This document shows, piece by piece, positions 48,510 to 57,653 of a stretch of DNA of 64,000 nucleotides. The DNA comes from Brevibacterium linens ATCC 9172 (GTDB taxonomy: Bacteria; Actinomycetota; Actinomycetes; Actinomycetales; Brevibacteriaceae): NCBI RefSeq assembly GCF_900169165.1, contig NZ_FXYY01000002.1:62001-126000 (forward strand), read 5' to 3'. The notes below the pieces were generated by a model. The model had not been told where the DNA came from and ran no database searches. It saw only the letters and a list, made by a program, of their open reading frames with translations. The translations under genes were made by a program, and so were the position numbers. Positions within the stretch are counted from its first letter, which is position 1, and every line of letters begins with the position of its first letter.

Positions 48510-49589
48510 ATGACGAACGAGACACAGCACTTCCACGGCGAATACAAGGTCATCGGCGGCAAACTCGTCGTCGCCGATGTCACCACCGACGGTAAGACGA
48601 TTACCGAGGTGAAGATCTCCGGTGACTTCTTCCTCGAACCCGAGGAAGCTTATTTCGACCTTGCCCCGGCACTCGTCGGCGCCAGCGTCACCGCCGACAA
48701 TGCGGCCCTGCGCGGCCGCCTCGACGAGGCCCTGGCCGGATATGGTTCGGACCTGGCGATGCACGGCTTCTCCACCGCCGATATCGCCACGGTCGTGCGT
48801 CGCGCCCTCGGCTCGGCCGCGAACTTCACCGACTTCGACTGGCAGGTCATCCGCGGAGAGGTGCTGCCCACTCAGCTCAATGTGGCGCTCGATCAGGTGC
48901 TGCTCGAAGAGGTCGCGGCAGGTCGTCGGCAGCCGACCCTGCGGTTCTGGGAATGGGAGGACACCGCCACCGTCATCGGCGCCTTCCAGTCCTACGTCAA
49001 CGAACTGCGCCCCGAAGGCGTGGACATGTACGACGTGCAGGTGGTCCGTCGCATCTCCGGAGGCGGAGCAATGTTCATGGAAGGCGGCAACTGCATCACC
49101 TACTCGATGTTCGTCCCGCCTGCCCTCGTCGCCGGTCTCGACTACGAGGAGTCGTATGTGTTCCTCGACCAGTGGGTGCTCGCGGCGCTGAAGACTCTCG
49201 GTGTGGAGGCGTTCTACAAGCCGATCAACGACATCTCCTCGACCGGAGGCAAGATCGGCGGTGCCGCACAGAAGCGCAATCGCGACGGCACACTGCTCCA
49301 CCACGCGACGATGAGCTATGACATCGACGCCGACAAGATGGTCGAGGTGCTGCGCATCGGCGAAGCGAAGATCTCCGACAAAGGAGTGGCGAGTGCGAAG
49401 AAGCGCGTCGATCCGCTGCGGAGCCAGACCGGTGAGGCACGCAAGGACATCATCGATGTCATGGCCGACACCTTCGCCACCCGCTATGGAGCCACCTACG
49501 GCACCTACACCGAGGATGAGCTGAAGCGGGCACAGGAACTCGTCGATGAGAAGTTCGGAACCGAGAAGTGGACGCACCGAGTGCCGTGA
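48510..49589 (+). CDS. Lipoate-protein ligase with N-terminal accessory domain
   Basis: 359 residues. Attaches lipoate to 2-oxoacid dehydrogenase and GcvH proteins. The catalytic LplA domain is C-terminal (about 105-359): RRISGGGA (180-187) and Lys248 in GGKIGGAAQ. The first 85 residues resemble the accessory domain that is C-terminal in E. coli LplA (FHGEYKVIGGKLVV, then ISGDFFLEPEE). So the domain order is swapped. A TTG three codons earlier is another possible start. Overlaps the next gene by four bases. Confidence 0.85.
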   Translation: MTNETQHFHGEYKVIGGKLVVADVTTDGKTITEVKISGDFFLEPEEAYFDLAPALVGASVTADNAALRGRLDEALAGYGSDLAMHGFSTADIATVVRRALGSAANFTDFDWQVIRGEVLPTQLNVALDQVLLEEVAAGRRQPTLRFWEWEDTATVIGAFQSYVNELRPEGVDMYDVQVVRRISGGGAMFMEGGNCITYSMFVPPALVAGLDYEESYVFLDQWVLAALKTLGVEAFYKPINDISSTGGKIGGAAQKRNRDGTLLHHATMSYDIDADKMVEVLRIGEAKISDKGVASAKKRVDPLRSQTGEARKDIIDVMADTFATRYGATYGTYTEDELKRAQELVDEKFGTEKWTHRVP

Positions 49590-50356
49590 CCGCGGGCTCC
49601 GGCCCGATCGCCGAGGCGGTCGAGCAGTTCCGCGGCACGATCGTCGCTCTCGGCGGCGGTGGGTTCTCGATGTCCGAGACGGGGGAATCGGGCATTGATG
49701 ACGAGCTTCTGCTGATGGCGAGTCGGCGACGCACCGCATCTGACCTCCCGCATGTCTGCTTCGTCCCGACGGCATCCGGCGACAGCCGCGACTACATCGA
49801 ACGGTTCGAAGCGGCATTCGAGGCGCGGGCACGAACCCATGTCCTCTCCCTGTTCGGGCAGGCTCCGTGGGACTACCAAGATCCGGAGATGCTGCTCGGC
49901 ATGGATCTCATCTACGTCGGCGGCGGGTCGACGGCGAACCTGCTCAGCCTGTGGCGTCGGCACGGAGTCGACGGGGTCATGCGCCGGGCGGCTGCCGGCG
50001 GCACGATCCTCGCCGGCATCAGCGCCGGAGCGAACTGCTGGTTCGAGGCATCGTCGACGGACTCGTTCGGTCCGCTGGCGCCGTTGGACGATGGACTCGG
50101 ATTTCTGCGGGGGAGCGCCTGCCCGCATCTCCACGGCGAACCCGGCCGGGAAGCCTCCTTTCGGAAATGGATCGCCGACGGCAGCCTGCCGGGCCCGGGA
50201 ACCGCCATCGACGACCATGCTGCGGTCGTCTACGTCGATGGTGCGGCCACCTCGGTGATGGTGGAATCCGACGGCGCAGCCGCGTATTCAGTCGACGAAT
50301 ACGGCCGACTCCGGACCCTGAACGACCACGCACGGCCGCGGGCCGCCGAGGAATGA
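49586..50356 (+). CDS. Peptidase S51 family protein (dipeptidase E-like)
   Basis: 256 residues. Class I glutamine-amidotransferase-like fold with serine nucleophile Ser146 in GISAGANCW, the nucleophile elbow of PepE/cyanophycinase-type peptidases. VALGGGGFSM and YVGGGSTANLL are also typical. PepE cleaves Asp-X dipeptides. GTG start in the GTGA overlap with the lipoate ligase stop; an in-frame GTG 18 bases earlier is possible. Cytoplasmic. Confidence 0.87.
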   Translation: MTAGSGPIAEAVEQFRGTIVALGGGGFSMSETGESGIDDELLLMASRRRTASDLPHVCFVPTASGDSRDYIERFEAAFEARARTHVLSLFGQAPWDYQDPEMLLGMDLIYVGGGSTANLLSLWRRHGVDGVMRRAAAGGTILAGISAGANCWFEASSTDSFGPLAPLDDGLGFLRGSACPHLHGEPGREASFRKWIADGSLPGPGTAIDDHAAVVYVDGAATSVMVESDGAAAYSVDEYGRLRTLNDHARPRAAEE

Positions 50357-50446
50357 ACGGCGAGAGCTCCCCGGCTGCCATCGCTGACTGACGAATCGAG
50401 AAGAGTTTCGAGACGGACGGGTGGCCATCCAGGCGGCGGCGGTCTG

Positions 50447-50452
50447 TAGGAT
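50447..50452 (+). promoter_or_regulatory. -10 box for thyX
   Basis: TAGGAT 36 bases before the thyX ATG; this gene has a leader and a real ribosome binding site (AAGGAGAG). Confidence 0.45.
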
Positions 50453-50487
50453 TGGGAACCAATCACGTCCCCTGCACAAGGAGAGCC

Positions 50488-51273
50488 ATGCGCCAGGTCG
50501 AACCGTCCGTTGAACTGCTCGCCAAGCCCAATATCGATTGGGAGGCGATGAGGACTTACCTCGATGAGGTGGGCGGAACCTCCTGGGCGGACCGGGTCGA
50601 AGATGCGGAATCTCCCGACGCCGAGGATCTCCTCGAGTTCTCCGGACGCATGTGCTACCGCTCGTGGGAGCCGGGCCTCAACCCGAACGTCTCCCGCGTG
50701 CGCACCGATTCCGCGCAGTACCTCGGCAATGTCGTGAAGTCTCAGCACGGATCCGTGCTCGAACACGCGAACTTCACCTTCGTCCTCCACAACGTCTCGC
50801 GCGTGCTCACCCACGAGCTCATCCGCCACCGCGCGGGGTCGGCGTTCTCGCAGGAATCGCTGCGATACGTCCGCCTCACCGACATCCCGTTCTGGTTCCC
50901 CGAGTGGGCACGCGAAGATCCCGAACTCATGGAACGCAGCCTTCAGGTCCTCGACACCCTCGAGGAGCACCAGAAGTGGATGGCCGAGCACTTCGAGCTC
51001 GACGAGGAGGGCACGAAGTTCTCGCACAAGAAGCACATGACCTCGTTCATGCGTCGTTTCGCCCCCGAGGGGCTGGCCACCGGCATCGTCTACACCGCGA
51101 ACCTGCGCTCTCTGCGCCATGTCGTCGAGATGCGCACTGCGAAGGGCGCCGAAGAGGAGATCCGCCTGATCTTCAACAAGATCGGTGAGGTCATGCGCGA
51201 GGAGGCTCCGGCGGTCTTCGCCGACTACGAGGTCGTGGACGGAGAATGGATCCCCGGCACCCGCAAGGCCTGA
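50488..51273 (+). CDS. thyX: Flavin-dependent thymidylate synthase
   Basis: 261 residues. Makes dTMP from dUMP with methylene-folate and FAD. The ThyX motif is at residues 113-127 (RHRAGSAFSQESLRY), one residue longer between RHR and the final Ser-x-Arg-Tyr than the RHRx7S form I know best. FAD contacts in QHGSVLEHANFTF and the C-terminal NLRSLRHVVEMR helix are present. ATG follows AAGGAGAG. Confidence 0.94.
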   Translation: MRQVEPSVELLAKPNIDWEAMRTYLDEVGGTSWADRVEDAESPDAEDLLEFSGRMCYRSWEPGLNPNVSRVRTDSAQYLGNVVKSQHGSVLEHANFTFVLHNVSRVLTHELIRHRAGSAFSQESLRYVRLTDIPFWFPEWAREDPELMERSLQVLDTLEEHQKWMAEHFELDEEGTKFSHKKHMTSFMRRFAPEGLATGIVYTANLRSLRHVVEMRTAKGAEEEIRLIFNKIGEVMREEAPAVFADYEVVDGEWIPGTRKA

Positions 51274-51333
51274 GCCTCGCCACCATCAGCCACACCTGAC
51301 GCCGACGTCAGACAGATTCCAGGAGGACATGCC

Positions 51334-51912
51334 ATGGCAGATATCTACGCAGCTCAGCTCAACCCCGGCAAACTCGACGTCGTCACCGACTGGGTAGCCA
51401 AGCAGGACTGGGTCGCCGAGCTCGACCTCGCGGCGAACCCGCTCGAGGCCGTCACCGCGTATCGCTTTGACGACCCCGCCGGCGAAGTGGGCATGGAGAT
51501 CCACATCGTGAAGAGCGGCGACCAGCTGCTGCAGGTGCCGCTGACCTACCGTGGAGAACCGCTCGAAGGCGCCGACGACGCATTCGTGGCGAATATGGAG
51601 CATTCGGTGCTCGGCAAGCGGTGGGTCTACGCCGGAATGGGTGATCCGCTGTTCCGGCAGCGCCTCGACCACACCATCGCCACCGCGTCGACCGCAGCGA
51701 AGCAGTACCGCGTCGACGCTGAGGGCAACCAGGGCGAAGAGATCACCCACGTGGCCCACGCCTTCGGGACGGGACCGCTGCCGGGCTCCGGCGACGTCGA
51801 GATCCTCTACCGCCTGTCGCCCGATTCGCCGGCGGAGAAGTCCGACGCCGGTCTGCTGCTCGGCCGCTGGGAGGGCCAGGACACGAACGTCGTCCTCGCC
51901 ATCATGGTCTGA
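51334..51912 (+). CDS. Maltokinase N-cap-like (CG0192-related) protein
   Basis: 192 residues. It resembles the N-terminal cap domain of actinobacterial maltokinase (Pep2/Mak) and the stand-alone CG0192-type proteins: YRFDDPAGEVGMEIH, VPLTYRGEPLEGA and MEHSVLGKRWVY. No kinase domain follows, and no trehalose/maltose gene is near, so it is a free cap-like protein of unknown role. ATG follows AGGAGGA. The second half (after about 120) is less conserved-looking. Confidence 0.7.
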   Translation: MADIYAAQLNPGKLDVVTDWVAKQDWVAELDLAANPLEAVTAYRFDDPAGEVGMEIHIVKSGDQLLQVPLTYRGEPLEGADDAFVANMEHSVLGKRWVYAGMGDPLFRQRLDHTIATASTAAKQYRVDAEGNQGEEITHVAHAFGTGPLPGSGDVEILYRLSPDSPAEKSDAGLLLGRWEGQDTNVVLAIMV

Positions 51913-51994
51913 GGGCTCGCCTCTGTGATCTGAGGGGCCCGGGCCGAACGCCGTAGGGCCCAGCCAACTCACCGCGGGGGAGGAGCCGGAACTC

Positions 51995-52429
51995 ATGAGC
52001 AGCGATTGCATCTTCTGCCAGATCGTCGCGGGTGACGCACCGAGTGCGCCGATCGCCGAGACCGAAGCGACGTTGGCGTTCATGGACATCCAGCCCGGGT
52101 CGGACGGGCATCTGCTCGTCGTGCCGAAACGGCACAGCACTGATCTGCGGGACATCCCGGGAGACGACCTGGCGGCGGTGGCGCTCGAGTCTCAGCGCAT
52201 CGCCAAGCACGCCTATGCGGCGTGGGATGCGGACGGAGTCAATCTCCTCAACTGCTGCGGTGCCGATGCCTGGCAGTCGGTCTTCCACTTCCACATGCAT
52301 GTGATTCCGCGCTACCGGGACAAGAGCAAGGACCGCCTGCGGCTGCCGTTCGAACCCGGCGTCCGCGGGGATCAAGAGCTCATCGGCTCCCTGGCTGTGA
52401 GCATGCGGGAGTCGCTCGACGCGGAGTGA
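51995..52429 (+). CDS. HIT-family protein
   Basis: 144 residues. Histidine triad nucleotide hydrolase/transferase: HFHMHVIPRY with His98, His100 and His102. Cys5 and Cys8 with later histidines may bind zinc, as in Hint proteins. Likely hydrolyses AMP-lysine or related phosphoramidates. ATG follows GAGGAG at a slightly long distance. Confidence 0.92.
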   Translation: MSSDCIFCQIVAGDAPSAPIAETEATLAFMDIQPGSDGHLLVVPKRHSTDLRDIPGDDLAAVALESQRIAKHAYAAWDADGVNLLNCCGADAWQSVFHFHMHVIPRYRDKSKDRLRLPFEPGVRGDQELIGSLAVSMRESLDAE

Positions 52430-52501
52430 GCATTGCCGTGATCGCCGCCGGTGCGCTCGACCTCGTCGAGGAGACGCACAGTGCCCGGACCCCGGCCGTT
52501 C

Positions 52502-53557
52502 TCACCGCGCCAGGTCGATGATCGTCATTCCCGTCGAGGCGGCGGGGGAGCTCATCGCCTCCATCGCCGCCGGTGCCTCGTCGAGTCCGATGACAGTGGT
52601 GACGAGGTCCTGAGGGCGCAGCCGTCCCTGCACGACGAGGTCGACGAGCTCCGGGTACTCGGCCGCGGCCATTCCGTGCGAGCCGAGCACGCTGAGTTCG
52701 AGCGCGATCACGCGCGGCAGGTCGACGACCGGTTGGTCGGGCAGCAGACCGATCTGCACGTGCCGGCCCAAGGGTGGCAGAGCTCCGATCGCCGCCCGGA
52801 TCGTGTCCTCCCGGCCCAGCGCGTCGACGGTCACGGCCGCCCCGTCGGGATCGGTCGACGCGAACTGCGCGACCACCTCGGCGCTCAGTTCCTCCGGACT
52901 GAGATCGCGAGCGTTGACGGTCCGTGCGGCACCGAACTCACGGGCGGACTCCAAGGCCGCATCGCTGACGTCGACGGCCACGACCCTCGCCCCGAGGGCA
53001 CGGGCGATCATGATCGCAGACAGTCCCACTCCGCCGCAGCCGAACACGGCGACCGTCTCGTCCGCGGCAAGGCGAGCCCGCACGCGCAGACCATGGAAGG
53101 CCGTGGCGAATCGGCACCCGAGACCGACCACCGCCGCGGCCGGCAGATCCTCGGGTACGGCCACGAGGTTCGCATCGGCATTGTGGATGACGACTCGATC
53201 CGCCCACGACCCGAAATGCGTGAATCCCGGCTGCGTCTGATCGGGGCACACCTGTGCATTGCCCGAAATGCACCACCGGCAGCTTCCGCACCCGCACACA
53301 AAAGGAACGGTGACACGTTGGCCGGCGCGGAAATGCTCCACGCCGACCCCCGCCGAGGCGACCCGACCCACCAGCTCATGCCCGGGTACGTGGGGGAGAG
53401 TGATCGTCGAATCGTGGCCGGCCCACGCGTGATGATCGCTGCGGCACACCCCGGTGGCTTCGACGTCGATGACGACGCCCGCATCGGGGGCCGTGGGCGC
53501 GGGAATGTCCGTGAGATTGGGACGGACAGAGAACTGATCGAAGACGATGGCACGCAT
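52502..53557 (-). CDS. Zinc-dependent alcohol dehydrogenase family protein
   Basis: 351 residues, medium-chain dehydrogenase. Catalytic zinc ligands Cys38, His60 and Glu61 and the structural zinc cysteines 90, 93, 96 and 104. The NAD loop GCGGVGLSAI lies about residue 175. It interconverts an alcohol and an aldehyde or ketone. ATG 53557 is seven bases after TATGAT, leaderless. Convergent with the HIT gene. Confidence 0.9.
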   Translation of the reverse strand: MRAIVFDQFSVRPNLTDIPAPTAPDAGVVIDVEATGVCRSDHHAWAGHDSTITLPHVPGHELVGRVASAGVGVEHFRAGQRVTVPFVCGCGSCRWCISGNAQVCPDQTQPGFTHFGSWADRVVIHNADANLVAVPEDLPAAAVVGLGCRFATAFHGLRVRARLAADETVAVFGCGGVGLSAIMIARALGARVVAVDVSDAALESAREFGAARTVNARDLSPEELSAEVVAQFASTDPDGAAVTVDALGREDTIRAAIGALPPLGRHVQIGLLPDQPVVDLPRVIALELSVLGSHGMAAAEYPELVDLVVQGRLRPQDLVTTVIGLDEAPAAMEAMSSPAASTGMTIIDLAR

Positions 53558-53564
53558 ACCGCCG

Positions 53565-53570
53565 ATCATA
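53565..53570 (-). promoter_or_regulatory. -10 box for alcohol dehydrogenase gene
   Basis: TATGAT on the minus strand, seven bases before ATG 53557. Confidence 0.55.
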
Positions 53571-53686
53571 GGCTCGCCGGTGCCGCGACCGCGAAGACGT
53601 CCACGAAACGGCGCGGCCGCAGCGACTGGTCAGCGCAGCAGGCTCGGCGCAGCCGCAGCGTCTAGCCAGCGCAGCCCCCAGGCGAC

Positions 53687-54691
53687 TCAGCGCGGATGAA
53701 CTCCGGCGACCGCCAGAGCATCGAGCAGCCGAGCCCGCAGCTGCTGAGCCCTGGCTGAAAACGCGCGTTGCCGCTCCATGTACTCGGCCTTGCCCGCGGC
53801 GGTCTCGATCGCGACGACCCCGTAGCCCCATCCGCGCAGGTCATAGGGGGAGGCCTCCATGTCCAGAGTGCGGATATCGAGAGCCAGATCGAAGCAGTCG
53901 ACGACGAGGTCCGAATCAGCGACCGGTGAGATCTTCATCGCCCACTTGTACAGATCCATCCCCGCGTGCAGACACCCGGGCTGCTCGTTGCTGACCATGC
54001 CCTCACGGCTCGGCTGCAGGGTATTGAGCGGCCGGGCCGGTGCGGTGAAGAAGCGGAACGCATCATGATGCGAACACTGGATGCGATGGCCTTCGACCAC
54101 GGCATCGGTCTCAGGTGGGCTGAGCCGCAGCGGCACCTGCTGATGACGACGCTGCTCCTCGCTGAGACGGTAGACCATCGCCCATTCGTGGATGCCGAAA
54201 CACCCGAAATTCGCCTCCCGATTCAGCGTCGACGACAGCAGGGAGGCGATGAACTTCGCCCCATCCCCACGATCGGCCCGCCAGGACTCGAGGTCCACCT
54301 CGGCGAGATTCCGATCCTCGTCGATGAGGTACCAACGCCGGTCGAAATACCGGCGATCGGCCGCCTCGGCGAGTTCGACGCGCACCCCCGGTCCGGGATG
54401 CCACTTCTTCAGCTGCCCGACCTTGAACGGGTAATAGGTGAAGAGGAAATCCTCGACCGGATGGGACTCCTGCCGCATCCGCCTCTCGATATGGGCATCC
54501 GTGCGCTCGGCGATCCGATGTTCGTGCTCATCACGCAGCCCGCGCCAGATCTCGGCAGGAACGACACCGTCACCGAGGCGGCCCGCCGGTTCGTCGGTGC
54601 GCTCGGTCACCGCCGCGATCGGGGCCACCGCCGACGAGGCGGTCGCCGCCGCGATCGGGCTGGCAGTCATGGTCGTTGGCGCGGAAGTCAC
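53687..54691 (-). CDS. Conserved actinobacterial protein (often labelled 3-methyladenine DNA glycosylase)
   Basis: 334 residues. Conserved-looking stretches HPVEDFLFTYYPFKVGQLKKW, REANFGCFGIHEW, SHHDAFRFFTAPARPLN and QPGCLHAGMDLYKWA. The family is commonly labelled a 3-methyladenine DNA glycosylase, but I see neither the helix-hairpin-helix of AlkA/TagI nor the AAG/Mpg pattern. His and Asp/Glu in the conserved blocks could bind metal. GTG start six bases after GACAAT. The N-terminal 40 residues are low complexity. Function unproven. Confidence 0.65.
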   Translation of the reverse strand: MTSAPTTMTASPIAAATASSAVAPIAAVTERTDEPAGRLGDGVVPAEIWRGLRDEHEHRIAERTDAHIERRMRQESHPVEDFLFTYYPFKVGQLKKWHPGPGVRVELAEAADRRYFDRRWYLIDEDRNLAEVDLESWRADRGDGAKFIASLLSSTLNREANFGCFGIHEWAMVYRLSEEQRRHQQVPLRLSPPETDAVVEGHRIQCSHHDAFRFFTAPARPLNTLQPSREGMVSNEQPGCLHAGMDLYKWAMKISPVADSDLVVDCFDLALDIRTLDMEASPYDLRGWGYGVVAIETAAGKAEYMERQRAFSARAQQLRARLLDALAVAGVHPR

Positions 54692-54752
54692 CGCACCATT
54701 GTCCCAGACGACGGTCGGGCCTGCATGCGCGTCGGGCCCGGCGATGAGTCGG

Positions 54753-57524
54753 TCAGCGGCCCGAGCGCTTCGTGCCCTTCGCCGCCGGAGCGTTCAGCGG
54801 GTCCTCCGGCCACGGGTGCTTCGGGTAGCGACCCCGGTTCTCGGCTCTGACATGGGCATACGCGTTCGCCCAGAACGATGCGAGATCGGTCGTCACGGCC
54901 AAGGGCCTGCGCGCCGGGGAGAGCAGATGCATGGTGACCGGCACCCTTCCGTCGCAGATGCGCGGCACTTCGGTCCAGCCGAAGCATTCCTGGAGCTTGA
55001 CCGCGAGGATCGGGCTCGGGATCTCAGTGCGCTGGGATGCGGCCGCAGACTCGCCGTCCGCTCGGGATCCGTCGTCCGCACCGGAGACGGCCTCCGGCTC
55101 GATGAGATCGGGGTCCGGGTACTCGAGGCGGATCGCAGACCCGCTGGGCACTGTGATGTGGGTCGGGGCCAACTCATCGAGCCGGGCCGCCTCGGGCCAC
55201 GGCAGCAGACCGCGCAGCGCGGAGACAAGATCGACCCGTGCAGGGTCGGAGCCCTTCGCGATCCGGTCGAGCACATCCGGACACCACTGATCGAGCGTGG
55301 CAGACAGGTGCCCCCACCTCACCTCCGGCCAGGGATCCCCGACGACCGCGCGGAGCAGACCGAGCCTGGCCCGCAGGTTCTCGAACGCCTCGGACGGCCG
55401 CGCGACCTCGCGGGCTCCTCGTTCGCGCACCGATGCGGCGATGGCACGGCGGGCCAGTTCCGGGCCGGCCTGGATAGGGGTGGACGTCAGTTCGATCCCG
55501 CCGAGGCGGCTGCGCCGAACCGCGCGGACCCTCCCGGACTCGAATGTCGCGGTTTCCTCCGTGTGCAGCAATCCGGCGCCGGCGAGTTCCGCGGTGTCGA
55601 CGTCGATGGGCACGGCAGATCGGATGATCGCCCGCGAACCGGCCAGACCCACCTCGGCGATGGCCAGCCACTGACTGCCCTGCAGTGAGGAGTCACGCGG
55701 CAGGCTCGCCGCCGTGCCCGAAGCCAGCAGATAGTCGGAATCCGAAGCGCTGCGCAGCCGTGCGATCTGCAGCGGATGCGACAGCGCCGTGACGAGCCCG
55801 AGATCCTCGGGTGTCAAGGATGTGCCGGAATTGCCGCCGCCGTCTCCCGTGTCGCCGCCATCGCCGTCCGAGGCGAATCCGCGGGCGATCGACGCGAACC
55901 GTCTGCGGTCCTGAGCGAATCGGGCATCTCGGCTGCGCCGCAGTTGACGCATCAGAGCGGAGAGATCGGCGCCGGGAGCCCGCTGATCGGACTCGATGAC
56001 GGCGATCGCCTCGGCCGCACGAACGGGATCGAGCAGCGCAGCCCCGTCGAGCAGACCGCGTGCCGCCCACACCGAGGCGGGAACCGCCGCGATCGCCTGC
56101 CCCGTCTCAGTCACGTGCAGAGCGCTCTCATCTGCCTCAACGGCACCCAAAGCCACAAGATTGTCGACCGCCTGCCGCTTGGGGCCGGCCGGCAGCGGAT
56201 CAGGCAACAGGGCCTCGTCGCCGCCCCACGTGGCTAGGGCCAACACCGCGGAGGTGAGATCGGAGGTCGCGATTTCGGGTGGAGTGTGCTCGGGCAGGCT
56301 CGCCCAATCGGACTCTGACATGCAGCGATACGCAGCACCCGGTCCCTGCCGAGCGGCACGGCCGGAACGCTGCGTGCCCGAGGCCTTCGACTCGCGCATC
56401 GTCACCAGCCCGGACATGCGCCGCCGCGTATCCCAGCGCGGCCCCCGGGAGAGCCCGGAATCGACGACGATGCGCACTCCGTCGATCGTCAGCGCCGATT
56501 CCGCCACTGATGTCGAGACGATGACCCGCCGGTTCCGACCCGTGCCGGACGAGCCCGGATCGACCGGACGCAGGATCGCATCCTGCTCCTTCGCCGGAGT
56601 TCGGCCCGTGAGAGTGTGCACCTCGACCGCAGCGGAATCCGAACCACCACCTGCGCTCGCCTCCAGATCTGTGCCCGCCTCGGCCCCTGCGCTCGATCCC
56701 ATACGACGCCGCACCCGGGAGGCCACCTCGTCGACCTCACGTGCCCCGGGAGCGAAGACGAGCACATCCCCGGCGGCGTTCTCCTCGAGCGCGCTCACCG
56801 TCACAGCCGCCAGATGATCAAGGAAATCCCAGGTCACACCCCTCGCATCGAGCGGCCGCTCCTTCGCCGGTGCCCACCGGACCTCCAAGGGATGAGTCTC
56901 GGCGGCCACCGACACCAGCGTCGCCGGTGCCTGCGGCCCGTCCCCGAGGCGCGCTGCCCACAGCCGCGCATCCAAGGTCGCAGACATGATGACCACAGCA
57001 AGGTCCTCACGCAGATCTGCCAACTCCCGGCACATCGCGAACGCGAGATCCGTATCCAACTGCCGCTCGTGCACCTCATCGAGGATCACTGCCGCGACGC
57101 CGGTCAGCTCCGGATCGCGCAGCAGCCGTGACAGGAGCACGCCCGTGGTGACGAATTCGATGCGCGTCGCAGTCGTTGTCCGCGACTCACCGCGGACGGT
57201 GAAACCCACCACCTCGCCGAGGCTGGTCCCCGTCAACGATGCGAGCCGCCTGGCCGCGGCGCGGGCAGCCATCCGCCGCGGTTGGGTGACGATGATGCGG
57301 CCCGGGAGTTCGGCACCAGCCGAACCTCCGGAGAACCGGGCCACGTGCTCGGCGATCATCGGCGGCACCACGGTCGTCTTACCGGTGCCGGGAGGAGCCT
57401 CCACGACCACTCGCGGGAAGGGGGCCGCCTCGGCGATGGCCAGGTCATCGATGAGCGCGGCGGCGGGCAATCCGGCCCCGATGCGGGCGAGATCGAAGGT
57501 GTGCGGGAGGTGCGGATCGGGCAT
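54753..57524 (-). CDS. hrpB: ATP-dependent helicase HrpB
   Basis: 923 residues, DEAH/RHA-type helicase. Walker A GTGKT (46-50), DEVH box (149-152), SAT motif in VIMSATLD, and the late QRSGRAARQGPG motif VI. The C-terminal HrpB-specific domain is present and has family marks such as PKHPWPEDP near the end. About 100 residues longer than E. coli HrpB, with Ser/Gly-rich inserts near 280 and 590. Probably acts on RNA; the role in bacteria is unclear. Confidence 0.9.
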   Translation of the reverse strand: MPDPHLPHTFDLARIGAGLPAAALIDDLAIAEAAPFPRVVVEAPPGTGKTTVVPPMIAEHVARFSGGSAGAELPGRIIVTQPRRMAARAAARRLASLTGTSLGEVVGFTVRGESRTTTATRIEFVTTGVLLSRLLRDPELTGVAAVILDEVHERQLDTDLAFAMCRELADLREDLAVVIMSATLDARLWAARLGDGPQAPATLVSVAAETHPLEVRWAPAKERPLDARGVTWDFLDHLAAVTVSALEENAAGDVLVFAPGAREVDEVASRVRRRMGSSAGAEAGTDLEASAGGGSDSAAVEVHTLTGRTPAKEQDAILRPVDPGSSGTGRNRRVIVSTSVAESALTIDGVRIVVDSGLSRGPRWDTRRRMSGLVTMRESKASGTQRSGRAARQGPGAAYRCMSESDWASLPEHTPPEIATSDLTSAVLALATWGGDEALLPDPLPAGPKRQAVDNLVALGAVEADESALHVTETGQAIAAVPASVWAARGLLDGAALLDPVRAAEAIAVIESDQRAPGADLSALMRQLRRSRDARFAQDRRRFASIARGFASDGDGGDTGDGGGNSGTSLTPEDLGLVTALSHPLQIARLRSASDSDYLLASGTAASLPRDSSLQGSQWLAIAEVGLAGSRAIIRSAVPIDVDTAELAGAGLLHTEETATFESGRVRAVRRSRLGGIELTSTPIQAGPELARRAIAASVRERGAREVARPSEAFENLRARLGLLRAVVGDPWPEVRWGHLSATLDQWCPDVLDRIAKGSDPARVDLVSALRGLLPWPEAARLDELAPTHITVPSGSAIRLEYPDPDLIEPEAVSGADDGSRADGESAAASQRTEIPSPILAVKLQECFGWTEVPRICDGRVPVTMHLLSPARRPLAVTTDLASFWANAYAHVRAENRGRYPKHPWPEDPLNAPAAKGTKRSGR

Positions 57525-57640
57525 GACACCAGTCTCTCAGCAGGGCGGTCGGGCCCGCACATGGGACGCCGACTGAGGATCTGCAGGGACCCGATCACGG
57601 TTCGAGGTGCACCGACGCGCGGAAGGCACCAGGCACTGAC

Positions 57641-57646
57641 TAGACT
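57641..57646 (+). promoter_or_regulatory. -10 box for leaderless FAH gene
   Basis: TAGACT followed by seven bases and ATG 57654. Confidence 0.55.
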
Positions 57647-57653
57647 GGGGCAC

